From NCBI GenBank assembly GCA_031472005.1, contig PZJY01000008.1, forward strand, positions 186,001 through 250,000: DNA of 64,000 nucleotides, read 5' to 3'. The translations under genes were made by a program, and so were the position numbers. Origin of the DNA: Tetracladium setigerum. Its lineage: Eukaryota; Ascomycota; Leotiomycetes; Helotiales. Of this stretch, positions 10,597 to 21,800 are shown one piece after another (the stretch's first letter is position 1; each line of letters opens with the position of its first letter). Under the pieces are notes generated by a model. The model made no database searches and had not been told where the DNA came from. It was given only the letters and a program-made list of their open reading frames with translations.

Positions 10597-12270
10597 CTAC
10601 TCAGGCTTCTCACGCCTACGAATCCTCGATAACCTCCCATACTTGTCATATCCGAGAGTAATTTCTTTCTTCAGATCCTTTTCTTTCTTCTTTTCCCCCT
10701 TCTTCTTCTTCTTCGACTTTGTGCTAACTTCCTTCTCGGTACAGCCGTTCTGGCAGATATTGGTATGCCCCATGCCACGGCGTTTAGAATCAGGACTTGA
10801 TGACGCTCTATTCCGATCACCATGAACAGCACCAGGGTTTTGAGATCCGAGGTTTTGTGATTGCAAAAATTTGGTTAGAGCCAGTATGTCCCTGTCGCTG
10901 TGAGCTGTGAAATGCAAACTCCGTCCTTGACTAGACTGATCCTGTGCTTCAGAAGAGCGATCTCGTGGTCCACTATTTCCACGATTTGGATACGGCGCTA
11001 TATCTTGGTTGCCCTGGTTAGGTTGAGATCCGGAGTTTCGTGATTGTTGAGAAGTGGTTAGAGCCAGCGAGTTTCCGCGATTGTCGGGCTGTACTTGATG
11101 GTTACTTTGGTTGCCACGCATAGGTTGAGATCCAGTATTTTGTGATTGTTGAAAGTTGCCTGGAGCTAGCGAATTTCCGCGATTGTCGGACTGTATTTGA
11201 TTGTTACTTTGGTTGCCTTGATTTGGTTGATATCCAGTATTTTGTGATTGCTGAGAGTTGCTTGAGGCTCGTAAATTTGCGCTGCTTTGGGGCCATCCTT
11301 GGTTGCCATTGTTAGGTTGAGATCCATTATTTTGTGATTGCTGAAATTTGCTTGAGGCCCGTAAACTTCCGTTACCTTCGGACCGTCCTTTGTTATAACC
11401 TTGGTTGCCATTGTTAGGTTGAGATCCATTATTTTGTGATTGCTGAGAGTTGCTTGAAACTTGTAAAGTTCCATTGTCTTCGGGCCGTCCTTGGTTGTGA
11501 CTTGTAGCATTAGATTGCTGTGGTCCAGAACAGTTACCCTGGGGCCCTCCATTTCCACGATATGGATTCGAAGAACCGTTTTGTGTTGCTTGATGTGCTG
11601 AATTATAGGTTTGGATCTCGGGTGATGCATTTCTTTGATTTGGACGAGTAGTGCGGGATTGATTGAAAGATTCTTCTGGTCGGCCTCGGCTCTGTCGATC
11701 CTCACGAGATGGTTCATTATTTCCTCGATCTTGATTAAAAGAACTACGCCTTGTTGCTCGACATGACGAACTACAGAGTTGTCTGTCGGGTGATGGATAT
11801 CTTTGACTTGGTCGAGCAGCGCGGGCTTGACTGAAAGATTCTTCTCGTCGGTAGCTCGGGCTCTGTCGACGCTCATGATATGGCTCATCATATCCACGAC
11901 GTTGATCATAAGATCTGTTCTGTATTACTGGATATGACGATCTATAGGGAGGTGTTCGAGGTGCTTCATTTCTTTGACTTGAATAGACGGGGCGGGATTG
12001 AGTGAAAGATTCTTCTGGGCGTGAACTCTGGCTTCGTAGATGCTCACGAGACCGACGACCTAGGATCCGATAGCGGATATCTGGAGAATCGGCTCTGTAT
12101 CTACGGTCTTGCCTTTCTTCCGTTCTTGAATATGGATCGGAGCGATTTGAACGATGCTCTCCACCGAAGTAGACAGATCTTGATCGGTGAGGAGGGGGAG
12201 ATTCTGGAATGCAAGGATATCTTCTCCTTGGAGAGTATCGGGGAGAGCGGTGATCATCATTGGACTGCAT
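10597..12270 (-). CDS. Low-complexity Arg/Ser- then Gln/Asn-rich protein built of two tandem repeat families
   Basis: One open frame of 557 codons, start ATG at 12268-12270. I do not recognise a domain. Residues 1-80 are Arg/Ser/Pro-rich and resemble RS domains. Next come three copies of a unit of about 56 residues that begins EESF(T/S/N)Q(S/A)R and ends near an R-G-(Y/N) block. Then come five copies of a unit of 30-34 residues with the core QQSQN(N/T)G(S/Y)QP.(N/Q/R)GNQ and, in the last ones, DNRGNSLA. The C-terminus is Lys-rich (KSKKKKKGEKKKEKDLKK) and could act as a nuclear signal. Composition suggests an intrinsically disordered, possibly RNA-binding or phase-separating protein; that is inference. 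An upstream exon is possible, since an acceptor-like CCAG precedes the start. Confidence 0.55.
   Translation of the reverse strand: MQSNDDHRSPRYSPRRRYPCIPESPPPHRSRSVYFGGEHRSNRSDPYSRTEERQDRRYRADSPDIRYRILGRRSREHLRSQSSRPEESFTQSRPVYSSQRNEAPRTPPYRSSYPVIQNRSYDQRRGYDEPYHERRQSPSYRREESFSQARAARPSQRYPSPDRQLCSSSCRATRRSSFNQDRGNNEPSREDRQSRGRPEESFNQSRTTRPNQRNASPEIQTYNSAHQATQNGSSNPYRGNGGPQGNCSGPQQSNATSHNQGRPEDNGTLQVSSNSQQSQNNGSQPNNGNQGYNKGRSEGNGSLRASSKFQQSQNNGSQPNNGNQGWPQSSANLRASSNSQQSQNTGYQPNQGNQSNNQIQSDNRGNSLAPGNFQQSQNTGSQPMRGNQSNHQVQPDNRGNSLALTTSQQSRNSGSQPNQGNQDIAPYPNRGNSGPRDRSSEAQDQSSQGRSLHFTAHSDRDILALTKFLQSQNLGSQNPGAVHGDRNRASSSPDSKRRGMGHTNICQNGCTEKEVSTKSKKKKKGEKKKEKDLKKEITLGYDKYGRLSRIRRREKPE
11010..11480 (-). 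repeat. Coding minisatellite, units of about 90-102 bp
   Basis: Five copies of a DNA unit whose landmark on the + strand is GGTTGAGATCC...TTTTGTGATTG. Landmarks begin near 11021, 11122, 11223, 11317 and 11413. Unit lengths are 102, 102, 102 and 90 bp in the protein frame, all multiples of three, so copy-number change would keep the reading frame. Confidence 0.85.
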
Positions 12271-13161
12271 TTCGGTACTGGTGAAATATTGATGTCAATT
12301 TAGTATAATTTGCTGGTACGCGGTAAATAGAGGATAAGGAAGGATGCATTTATAGTGATAATCCAATCTGCTGTGAGTGTTGTAGCTTGGTCCTTGAATG
12401 TACCACAAGGGGTTCATGAATATTGACAAATTACATCGCGGGAAACTCAATTGCACGAATGAAATTATTAAGGCTACGACAATTTCTTTACGAGATCAAT
12501 CATCTCGATCTGGTTCTGAATGGATATTATATTAGTCATTTGATAGAGCAGTGCCGATGGCCATTTGCAGGCTGGTCTTCCTCAGCTGCTCATCTCGTAA
12601 AACTAACCCATCCAGATCACACCCTGTCGCTCACAAACTAGTCGAAAACCAGTGATGATAGTAGATTCATTTGAAGAGCAATTCGCTCTGAAAGTGATTC
12701 TAAACGGAAATGATCGAAACCTTCAGCTCGCATTGCTGACACACTGACATCAAAATTCCTTTTTTCGACCTGGCCTGGGATTGAATTGGAAGAACATCTG
12801 CTTGGTACTAATTGCTGCACAAAGTCCCAATAACTGAAATTGACAAGAGAAAGCAAGTAATAGATAGGTGCAGGTCAACCAATAGAGAGCTGATCTGGGG
12901 GCCGAGTTTGGTTTTAGGTAGCCTGTGGAAACTGGCTGATACTCAATTCCTTCATAAGTGAATATAGAGTGCTCTCTTCGAGACTTGAAGATTCACCGCG
13001 CAACAGCGTCATTCTTGTCTCCCCAAATGGTGATTTCTATCCTTTTACACCTCAAAGTCAGGTCGCACAATAGAATTGGTATGCCAGTCATGCCTTCATA
13101 TTGTTCACAGGCGGACTGGTAGTGTTTGGCTATGAATGTGATTGCGTTCAAAATCCATGTC
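12271..13161. other. Intergenic, no supported gene
   Basis: About 890 bp between two minus-strand genes: the promoter side of the repeat protein and the 3' flank of the DUF5672 gene. Only short frames without family resemblance occur. Confidence 0.5.
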
Positions 13162-14500
13162 TCAGCTCGGAGTGAAAATCAATTCTTCTGGCGTTACTTT
13201 GCGGGCTGTCGTCGATTTATCGCTGTCAATCTTCTGCACCGTTGCTGGCTTATCGTTGTCGAGCTTCATGCCAAGAATCAATTTGACCTCCGGGCAGTAC
13301 TCAAGAATGTGCTTGACTTGGTCTTCTTGGTCCCAAATCTATGGCAAGTTAGGATTTATTCCAGCCAAAATCCAATGAAATTTGTTGCACGGTATCAAAA
13401 CAACTTACCTGCTCATGGTGAACGCCCAGCCACCCAATGTGATACCCAAGAGGGGCCTCATCCCACACACTCTCCACACTGAAAGTCTTGCTCACATTCG
13501 CCACCGCCATCCTGGCATTGGGCAACCTGTTCAGTCGATTTGAGAGCCAAAGATCTTCCAGTTCTCCATCCCCATTCTTCCTTTTTTCGTTTTCCAATAC
13601 TTGTAAGATCTTGCTTACTTTCCTCAAGCTCAACCCCCCATTGCCTCCATATGTAGCAGTCTTTGACCACGGAGCCCCAATCCAATCCCATTCTAAGTAA
13701 TCATTCAATGTCCGAGGGGCATTCGTGCAGAAAATGCTGTCTGGTTGGAACACCAAAAGATTTTCTGCTGGTGCGAGAAGATCTCGATAGAGGTGAGGAT
13801 CGGTGAACATCTGGGAAATAGTTTCGCGGGAGGAGAGAGAGTAATTTGAGGGAAGTGGAGCGAGGTCTAGCTTGCCAGACGATTGGAGCCGCTGGATCAA
13901 GATATTTGACTTCATGAAATTAATCGCTTCTGGTGATCCCATGAACTTGAATCTCCATTCTGGTGGTACTAATGCCGTCATATGTACGAATAGCGCAGGC
14001 AAATGAGGGAGTGGTCGAGTCTCGACGAGGAATGCGAGTTTCTTGGAATTGAATTGGGATTGAGGAGGCAGCGAATTGGGTGGTTCAGTTGAGACTTTCG
14101 TGTCGACTTGGGCATAACCATCTTTCGACGAAGAAGTGTATATATTCCATGAGCTGTTGGTATTGTTAACGGTGGTTGGGTATTATCAATTGGACTCTCT
14201 ACCTCAAATAAAATATGATAAACAGGATAACTATTAGACCCGTCCCGTTCACGAGGACAAGTCCTCTCCTCGATTGAAGAGGCCCAAAAGCCATTTTGGT
14301 TGCCTTTCACCAACAGAGGTGATGAACGGCATAGATGAGCAATCTTGAGTAGGAAATACAACCAAAAATAAGGAAACAGAAGGAGAACGAAGGGAAGAAG
14401 GGACAAGAGGAAGGCATTGAAAAAAGATTCAGGGTCTGTACGCGTCGTCCCCTATCCCACTTGGACGATGACGCTTCGGAGTCTGTGACCCGAGAGCCAT
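13162..14500 (-). CDS. DUF5672 family protein, glycosyltransferase-like, type II membrane
   Basis: Well-supported exons are 13409-14153 and 13162-13338, joined by a 70-bp GT-AG intron (13339-13408). They encode a KLAFLVETRPLPHLPALF start, WDWIGAPW, YGGNGGLSLR, LEDLWLS and GYHIGWLGVHHEQ, the usual DUF5672 signature (GNGGxSLR is typical of small fungal and bacterial glycosyltransferases). The upstream exon is less certain. A 157-bp intron (14154-14310) gives a good phase for a frame whose ATG is at 14415-14417 and which encodes a short hydrophobic anchor. However, the ATG at 14498-14500 opens a different frame, and a third frame encodes a more convincing membrane helix (LLPFVLLLFPYFWLYFLL). One missing base in the CCC of about 14432-14434 could link two of them. 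From 14417 the model has 342 aa. Substrate unknown. Confidence 0.7.
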
Positions 14501-15100
14501 GATCCACTTGGCAAAGCTTGACGAGACCTCACTCGATATCATGGAAGTGAAAGTAGTGGCCAAGTGAAGAAGAGGGTTTTGTGATATACACAATTCTCAG
14601 ACCGACTGAGAAGTACTGCACTGTTGTGGCAGATGGGTTCTGCTTCATCTACACGTTCAATTACTTCGTGCATTTGACTCGAGCTTGCTGATCGAGTTTG
14701 ACAATCCACCAAGCGGAAGTGGACGGGACGATGTACAGAACGTAGCACGCGTTTCGTACCAGGTCTGGCGAGGTCTTGGGATGGTGCTGCTGGAATCATT
14801 TCGTGGAGTAGTGCAGAGCGTACAGTACAGGCCAGATATTGAGCTCGTGATATGCAGATGTGAATTGATTGATTGTTCGGAATTAATACTACAGACTTTC
14901 AATGGTTCAGGCGCGAGAAGACCACTGCTGTATTGTGACGTTTAAAGTCACGTGCAACATGTGTGGCGCTCTGGTTGCCATTACGGTAACCGCCAAGGAG
15001 TCGCGTGGGATGGAAGAAAACAAACCTCATGTCCTGTCAATACCGATTTTCCCATTCTTCACGACACAACGCCAAATTGAACGCCCAAATCGAAGACAAG
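14501..15100. promoter_or_regulatory. Divergent promoter DUF5672 / BUB1
   Basis: 600 bp between divergent genes. It contains an ACGCGT (MluI cell-cycle box type) at 14747-14752 and GTCACGTGC at 14948-14956. ACGCGT is the MBF site in yeasts and controls G1/S genes. Its presence about 350 bp upstream of a mitotic checkpoint kinase is suggestive only. Confidence 0.4.
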
Positions 15101-18100
15101 ATGTCGGCCACCGGGGATCTCATCGACTTCGAAATAATTGAAAACCAGAAAGAAAACATCCAATCTCTACCTGGCGGACGCTCCGCTCGCAGTCTCGCAA
15201 ACTTGTTCTCCCAATCACCCCTCCACCAACTGGCAACACCCACTCCCTCTGACACCAAGAACCTCAACGACATCGCCAGACAGGAGTTCGAGGAGGAATT
15301 AGTGAATATCGGAGAATCAGATGATCCCCTAGATATTTACGATCGCTACGTGAAATGGACCTTTGATGCATATCCATCCGCGCAAGCAACTCCTGCCTCT
15401 GGCCTCCTTCCGCTTCTCGAGCGCGCAACAAAGTCCTTCCTCACATCAACACAATACAAAAACGACCCGAGATACCTGAAGTTATGGATCTCCTACATTC
15501 GCTTCTTTTCAGAGACCCCACGCGAAACATTTGCCTTTTTGGCTCGACACAACATCGGCGAGAGTCTGGCGCTTTTCTATGAGGAATTCGCTGCATGGCT
15601 CGAAGGTGCAGGCAGATGGACCCAGGCCGAGGAGGTTTACAAGCTAGGAATTGATAGGGAGGCTCGCCCTGCAACAAGACTGATACGCAAATTCAGCGAG
15701 TTCCAACAGCGCTTTGACCAAAGACCAGAGAATAATAACGAGCCATCATCGCCCGCGTTGCCGACTGTGCGACCGGCGCTCATAGCTAAAGTTGACCCTT
15801 TTGCGGCGACCGCACCAAGAGATCCACAAGCCCCACGACCAAACTCTGGAGTCGGTGGAACAACAACCAAGAGTGGCAGACAAAAGCTTGCCATTTTTTC
15901 AGATGCAGATCAACCGGCGCCCGCCATTGGGTCCAGCGGTGGAACTAAAGGATGGGAGAGTATCGGATCGCTGGCGGAACGCAAGAAGGAAAATACCATG
16001 GAGCCAAAGCCGTGGGTAGGAGAGACTTTGAAGGCAGGAGGGAAAAAGAGCAGCACCAAGATGGCAGTATTCAAGGATGAGGTATGTCGACTTTCCTTGC
16101 GTCCCTCCAAAACACAAGTTGATTATCACAGGACTAATTTTTGTCGGTTACGGCGTTACATATTTCAGTCTTTAAATCACTTCGAATTTCCACAAGTTAC
16201 CAATCCAAAAGAACAACAAGTGACTGTAAATCAAAAGGGCAGGATTGAACGTATTTTTGTTAACCTAGAGGCCGTCTACCCAAATCCAGACGTTCTTGGA
16301 ACTGAACTCAGTATCGAGGAGTTGAGGGCAGCCCACCGAGGTTGGTTATCGAAGATTTGGGAACCGGAATTTCCTGTCCAAGATTCGAGTGGTGTTTTTG
16401 ACTTAACAAATCATAACAAAGGCCATGATGCTCAAATTGAGGAGATAGCCAAAGCTGTTTCCACAAAACTGGTAATTCTTCGGGATCCTGTTGGACTAGA
16501 CGAAAACGGGGCTGTCCAAAATCCTCCAAAAGAAGGCCGAGGCAGAAGAATGAAAATTAAAGAAGTCAACGAGACACAAATCAGTAAGTCAATCAATTCA
16601 ACCTTGAACTTCGTGCCTGACCATCGACAGTCAAAGCTAAGCTTTCTTCGCCGTCGGGACCAAAAATCAAAAAGCGGAAGGCATCAAAGGAACAGACGAT
16701 GACCCTACATACCAAAGCCGCCAATGATGAAATCTATGATTTATTTAGCCAGCCACTGAAACCTAACGAGCCTGAAGAAGAGGAGGAGGAAGAGGAAGAA
16801 AGTAGTGAAGACGACGATGGCGACACAACGGATGGCGACTACACAAGTGGTGGTGAAAGTACTGGAACCGGCCGTCAAATGTTAACCAGCGAGGCTGGCG
16901 ACGATGATACTGATGTCAAGAGTGTTTCTGAATGGTCAGATTTTACGAGTAGGAAGCACGTTCCAAATATTGATGATGGCGACGATGATACTCGAGCATC
17001 GCGGTTCACGGAAGCAGATGATGATGATATAGAAGCGCTGGAAGTCGAAATCTCCACGGAATCAGATGACGGGCACGAGCAAGAAGAGCTGGCAACGCCC
17101 GTCTCCCCAAGTTTACCTTTAAGCACCAGGACTATGTTCGTTCCAATTCCGCCAGAAGATTATGAACCACCGATGCGACCATATCGAGACCCTGAACAAG
17201 TTTCACAGAATCGACTTCCTTTTATGACTCCGATCGCTGAAAAGACAGAATCTTCTCTTGGATTGCCAACAATGCGACAGGAGAAGGCCTTCTTCAATTC
17301 AAAAACCCCAAGCAAACCCAATGGCACAAGACAACCGCCACCAAGATCAATGGTCGATGACTTTGGAAGCAGTCCTTTCAGAGAGGTAATTAACGAGTCC
17401 AAACCAACCGACAGGATCGCCCAGCCTTTACTTGGAAAGTTGGTGAAGACAAACAAAGTTTCCACCATTGTAGCCAAACCCCAAGGCCCTCTAGCCAAGG
17501 AGATTGCTCCTAAAGGACCGATTATCAAGGATGCTCAGTGCAACCCAGTTGATGAGTTCACTCGGAATCAAATATTTGCTGGTCTTCAACCGCCCCTCAC
17601 ATCTTACGACGGATTTTTCGATCACCACGACGAACCTTGTGGGCGTGCCGCAGAGATCAGAAAATACGCCAAAGCCGCATCCAAAATTCAGAAGAACGCC
17701 AGCGAGAAGACGTCCACCAACCTTGCCATGCCCCATGTTCTTTGCTTCCCCGGAACAGATAGGAAGTACATGGTCAAACGAGAGCTGGGAGCAGGAGCCT
17801 TCGCTCCCGTCTATCTTCTCGAAAACGTAGCCGAAGAATCTGCCGAAGTTGACGAGAATGGAGCATCCACAGCTGTAATGGGTAAAGGGGCCTTCGATGG
17901 CTATGGTCGCAAATCCTTCGAAGCACTCAAAATGGAGGATCCGCCTACAGCTTGGGAATTCTATATCATGCGCCAAGCTAAACGCCGCCTAGGTGTTTCT
18001 CGAGCAGCCGAATCAATAATTGATGTCTATGAAATGCATCTCTATTCCGATGAGTGCTACCTCATTGAGGAATTCCGCGAGCAGGGGACCCTGCTCGACG

Positions 18101-18852
18101 TAATCAACATCGCACGCGCCGAATCTACTGCAGCTGGCCCTGGCGTGATGGATGAGGCCTTAGTAATGTTTTTCACCATCGAACTCTTCCGCACAATCGA
18201 AGCCCTTCACTCCAAAGGAATTCTTCACGGCGATTTGAAAGCCGACAACTGTTTAGTTCGTCTCGAAGCCCTTGGTGACAACGAGGTCTGGAGCCCCAAA
18301 TACCGTCGTGACGGCACAGGTGGCTGGAATCGCAAAGGCGTGGCTCTGATTGATTTCGGACGGGGCATCGACATGAAGGTTTTCCGCCCAGACGTGCAAT
18401 TTATTGCGGATTGGAAGACTACACCGCAGGATTGTGCAGAGATGAGAGAGCTGAGGCCGTGGACGCATCAGATTGACTATCATGGCTTGGCAGGTATTGT
18501 GCACAGTATGTTATTTGGGAAATACATTGATACTGTACCGGTGGCAACTTCCAGTACTAGTACTGATGGAGGAACGGAAAGGTTTGGTGCGGCAGCCCAG
18601 AAGACGTGGAGGATCAGAGAAAATTTCAAGAGGTATTGGCAGACGGATATTTGGAAGACTGTCTTTGACCTGCTTTTGAACCCGGTGGGAAGAGTAGAAG
18701 CCGAGGAGGGTGGAAAGATGCCTATTCTGAGGGGAATGAGAAGTGTTAGGGAGGAGATGGAGGGATGGTTAGAGGGGAACTCAGAGAAGGGGGTTGGACT
18801 GCAGGGTGTCCTCAGGAAGATAGAAGGCGTTGTTAATTCAAAGAGGAAGTGA
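15101..18852 (+). CDS. BUB1: MadBub-type spindle assembly checkpoint protein kinase BUB1
   Basis: Kinetochore checkpoint protein that delays anaphase until chromosomes attach. Exons are 15101-16081, 16169-16583 and 16631-18852, giving 1205 aa. Intron 1 (87 bp, GACTAAT branch site) has no stop and a length divisible by three, so it can be read through. Order of parts: KEN box at 17-19 (ENQKENIQSLPGGR), Mad3/BUB1 homology region 1 (TPR-like, about 75-230), a second KEN at 296-298, a GLEBS-type Bub3-binding motif at about 489 (MTLHTKAANDEIYDLF), a long acidic linker, and a C-terminal kinase from about 845 with LGAGAFAPVYLLE, catalytic HGDLKADN, IDFGRGID and the Bub1-typical region after it. The start at 15101 was chosen because KEN1 normally lies within the first 30 residues; an in-frame ATG at 15005 exists. 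Confidence 0.95.
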
Positions 18853-21800
18853 GCAAGTCTGCTTGCTTGCGTCTACGGTGACTTGGGTGGGATGGCGTTG
18901 GGGTGTGGTTTACAGCGATGGAATATGTTTGATGATTGTTTAGAGTTATGATTACAAGAAATGATATCCAAAAGGCTATGCAACCTTCTCTGCTCAAGCT
19001 TTGATGGCCTCTAATCTAGTCGACTTGGTTACAATTTTCCTTGTTTTGTTTACTCGCTTACCACCTTGTGCCCCGAATTTTATCAAGGCCGATCTCTCTG
19101 TCAATTACAGGGACCACCGTCTCGTTTTTCATCTCCGAGAAAGAAAACTATGCTTGATGACTGTCTTTGGAGGGCCTCAAGAATGTGAGTATTGATAAAT
19201 ATGCAGGGATTGGAAAGTTGAGTTCATGATGAAAACTTGCCACAAAATGACGCTCAGAGAAAGCAAAGATTTTCAAAAAAGAGATCTGATCGATTTGGGG
19301 CGAAAGAAGTCTGAATTTCCGCGTGATAGGGAAAGGTCAACATTTCCACTCTCCGACCTCAGATTTGGGCAAAGGAGGAGCAGAGCCTCAAGAACCCCAG
19401 CTCCAACCAATCAAGCATGCGACGATTTAAGGCTTCAGATTGTGGGCTGATGAGGACGCAATCAAAGCGGGGTAGCATGTACAATGTTTGCTAGTGCGAA
19501 GCAATCAGACCAAGTAGATCTACTCGGTGTTGTATCCGTACTAGCTGGTTGGTAGGCAAAAGCAAAAGCAAAAGCAAAAATCGTGTTGGTGGAGTTGGTG
19601 AGGTTGGATATGTAGTCATGGACGAGGGTTGGCAAATAGACATTATTGTGGGGGTGAGCAGATTCATGCCGAGTAGATGATTTAGCGAAAACTGTAACTA
19701 CAGTTGTGGTATTTTGTTGGGGTTTTCAGGGAATGAATGTAAAAATTACGCTGGAAGTGATAGATGACGCCTAGATACCTAGATGTTACCTATGGAAGAG
19801 ATGGAGTTGTTTGGTTTGTCGCTTAAGGTCACTAGCTTGGCGAGGTACGGAGGTACTTTCGAAGTGGGTATAAGGGACCTAATACAACACCACGTAATAG
19901 CAAGGCGGCACTTGATAAAGCCTCTAAAGCATATGCCGAAGTCTACCTGGTAGAATCTTACAAGTTTGATTGAGTGAGAGGACTGAAAATTCTCTGTTCG
20001 CACAAACCTTCCCGGTTCGTGTCCATCGGCATGAAAATGGCGTATGTCAGCCAATGGCCACTCAACCAACCTGCATCATCAAATCACCAACGATCGAAAA
20101 GCAGAGCCTCAAGTAACGTAACCCCAAACTAGGTAACCTACAGGATGAAAAGGAGTTGGAACAAGTCGACACGATGAATCCTCGGCAGATCCCTGGATGC
20201 CGATAATTGGACTTGTAGATCGAGCAGCTGATATTGGAAGTGGGACCAGTGAGGACGACCGGATAACCTGTTTTGGTTACACGAAAGCAGGGTCGGAACA
20301 GTTTGATCTTATTTCATGGATATCCACGGGTCAGTTTATGATGTATTGTCATGTACAGTAGGTGACAAGGTCTGCGATGACTCTGATGAGATGGAGTTGC
20401 ATGTCGGTTCATGCTGCCGCCTGCTGACTGTGCCATATGCAATTGCAGGGGGATTATAAGGCTGAGAAATAATGGGATTTCCATACCCCGGATAAAGCAA
20501 CATTAAGAATATTTGATAAAGTCTGTAACTTCGTGGAAATACTCGGCGGGATTGAAGGTACGAAGGCTGACTGAAACAATGTGGGGGTCCATTGGAGCAG
20601 TTTTTCCATCCTCGGAGAAGGAAATTGGACGTTGCGCCTTTCCGTTCTTCAAAATTCTACTTAGCAACGTTAATTGGTCGGACATGGGTAAGTTCTAGCT
20701 TAAGTTTTGTTGTCCAAATTTGGAGACAATAGAAAATTTAGGCTGTCAACAAGGCTTGCTTCCAACGTCACGTTTGTTACATGAGGAGTAGTAAGCCGAT
20801 GAAACAGTATGCAGTATGACTTCAATTCACCGGGTGATACTTCTCATCTAGTCGCCCATCCATTATGGAAAATGTGCTTACTTAATTACAACAAAGATCT
20901 CTCTGTACACGGCCCTCAAATTTGCACTTCTGCGTCAAAGATGGATAACTCCCTGTTCGTGCGTGAGATGCATGATTCAGATCGTCGGTAGAACCCAACG
21001 ATCTTCTAACCCCATGATATATGTAAAGACTCGGACATAGAAAGGATCAGGATTAAAATGTGTGTTGCCTCCCCCTTGCCTTCGGGATCGGGCAAATCCC
21101 AACATTCGATCTTGTACAGATAACCAATAACTGCCGGTAAAGTTGCAAAGCCCATGTAGTGTGAGGACCGAGTAGCAACCACCACAAAGCCGCCGGTACC
21201 AGAGAAAAGGCGAGGTGCCAAGTTGTTGAAGCTGCATCATACTTGCTTGTTCCGAGCAACCAAATGTATCCAAGTTCCACTCTATCTAGGTAGGGCTGAG
21301 ATCAGAAAGAGCAACACACCCCAGATTTCTTGAACGCGGAGGTGAAGTAACGTGTAAACTTATTACATCGTAGTAAAAAGCGTTTTTCTGCATTAAGCGA
21401 CTTGAAAATGACATATGATGGGAGAAGTGATGAAGATAGAGGAGTCGTTTTGTTTTTGAAAATTCCTATCATCGGTTTAACCAATCCAGTCGTGACTTGA
21501 CCACAATATGCAACCTCAACGGTCAAGAGTCACAACATATACACGGAGAGTACCGAATTGACAGGATCACGCCAAAGGATTTCCGGCGACTGCCTTAACC
21601 ACAAGACTTCCAAGAGATGCAAGATCATGCCGAGTTGTTATAGTGGATCTCCACCAAACGGTTCAAGTCCAATAACTTGATGACCATCAGCTTGACCGAG
21701 GGAAGGGATGCGTAACAAGGCGTTTTGAGCCTCAATTCGTGACTGTTGTAGAGTCTGATGTCAAAAAATCAAATGCCTTCGGGCAGGCCTTCGGCCAGTT

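Noticed and set aside
20977..21280. Short overlapping minus-strand frames with a GTGGFVVVATRSSHYMGF segment
   Set aside because: No start-to-stop gene model, no family resemblance and no splice structure could be built; mentioned only as a possible relic.
21625..21672. GGTTCAAGTCC preceded by an A-box-like GCCGAGTTG
   Set aside because: Spacing between the two boxes is only about 30 bp and the stems do not pair; not a tRNA.
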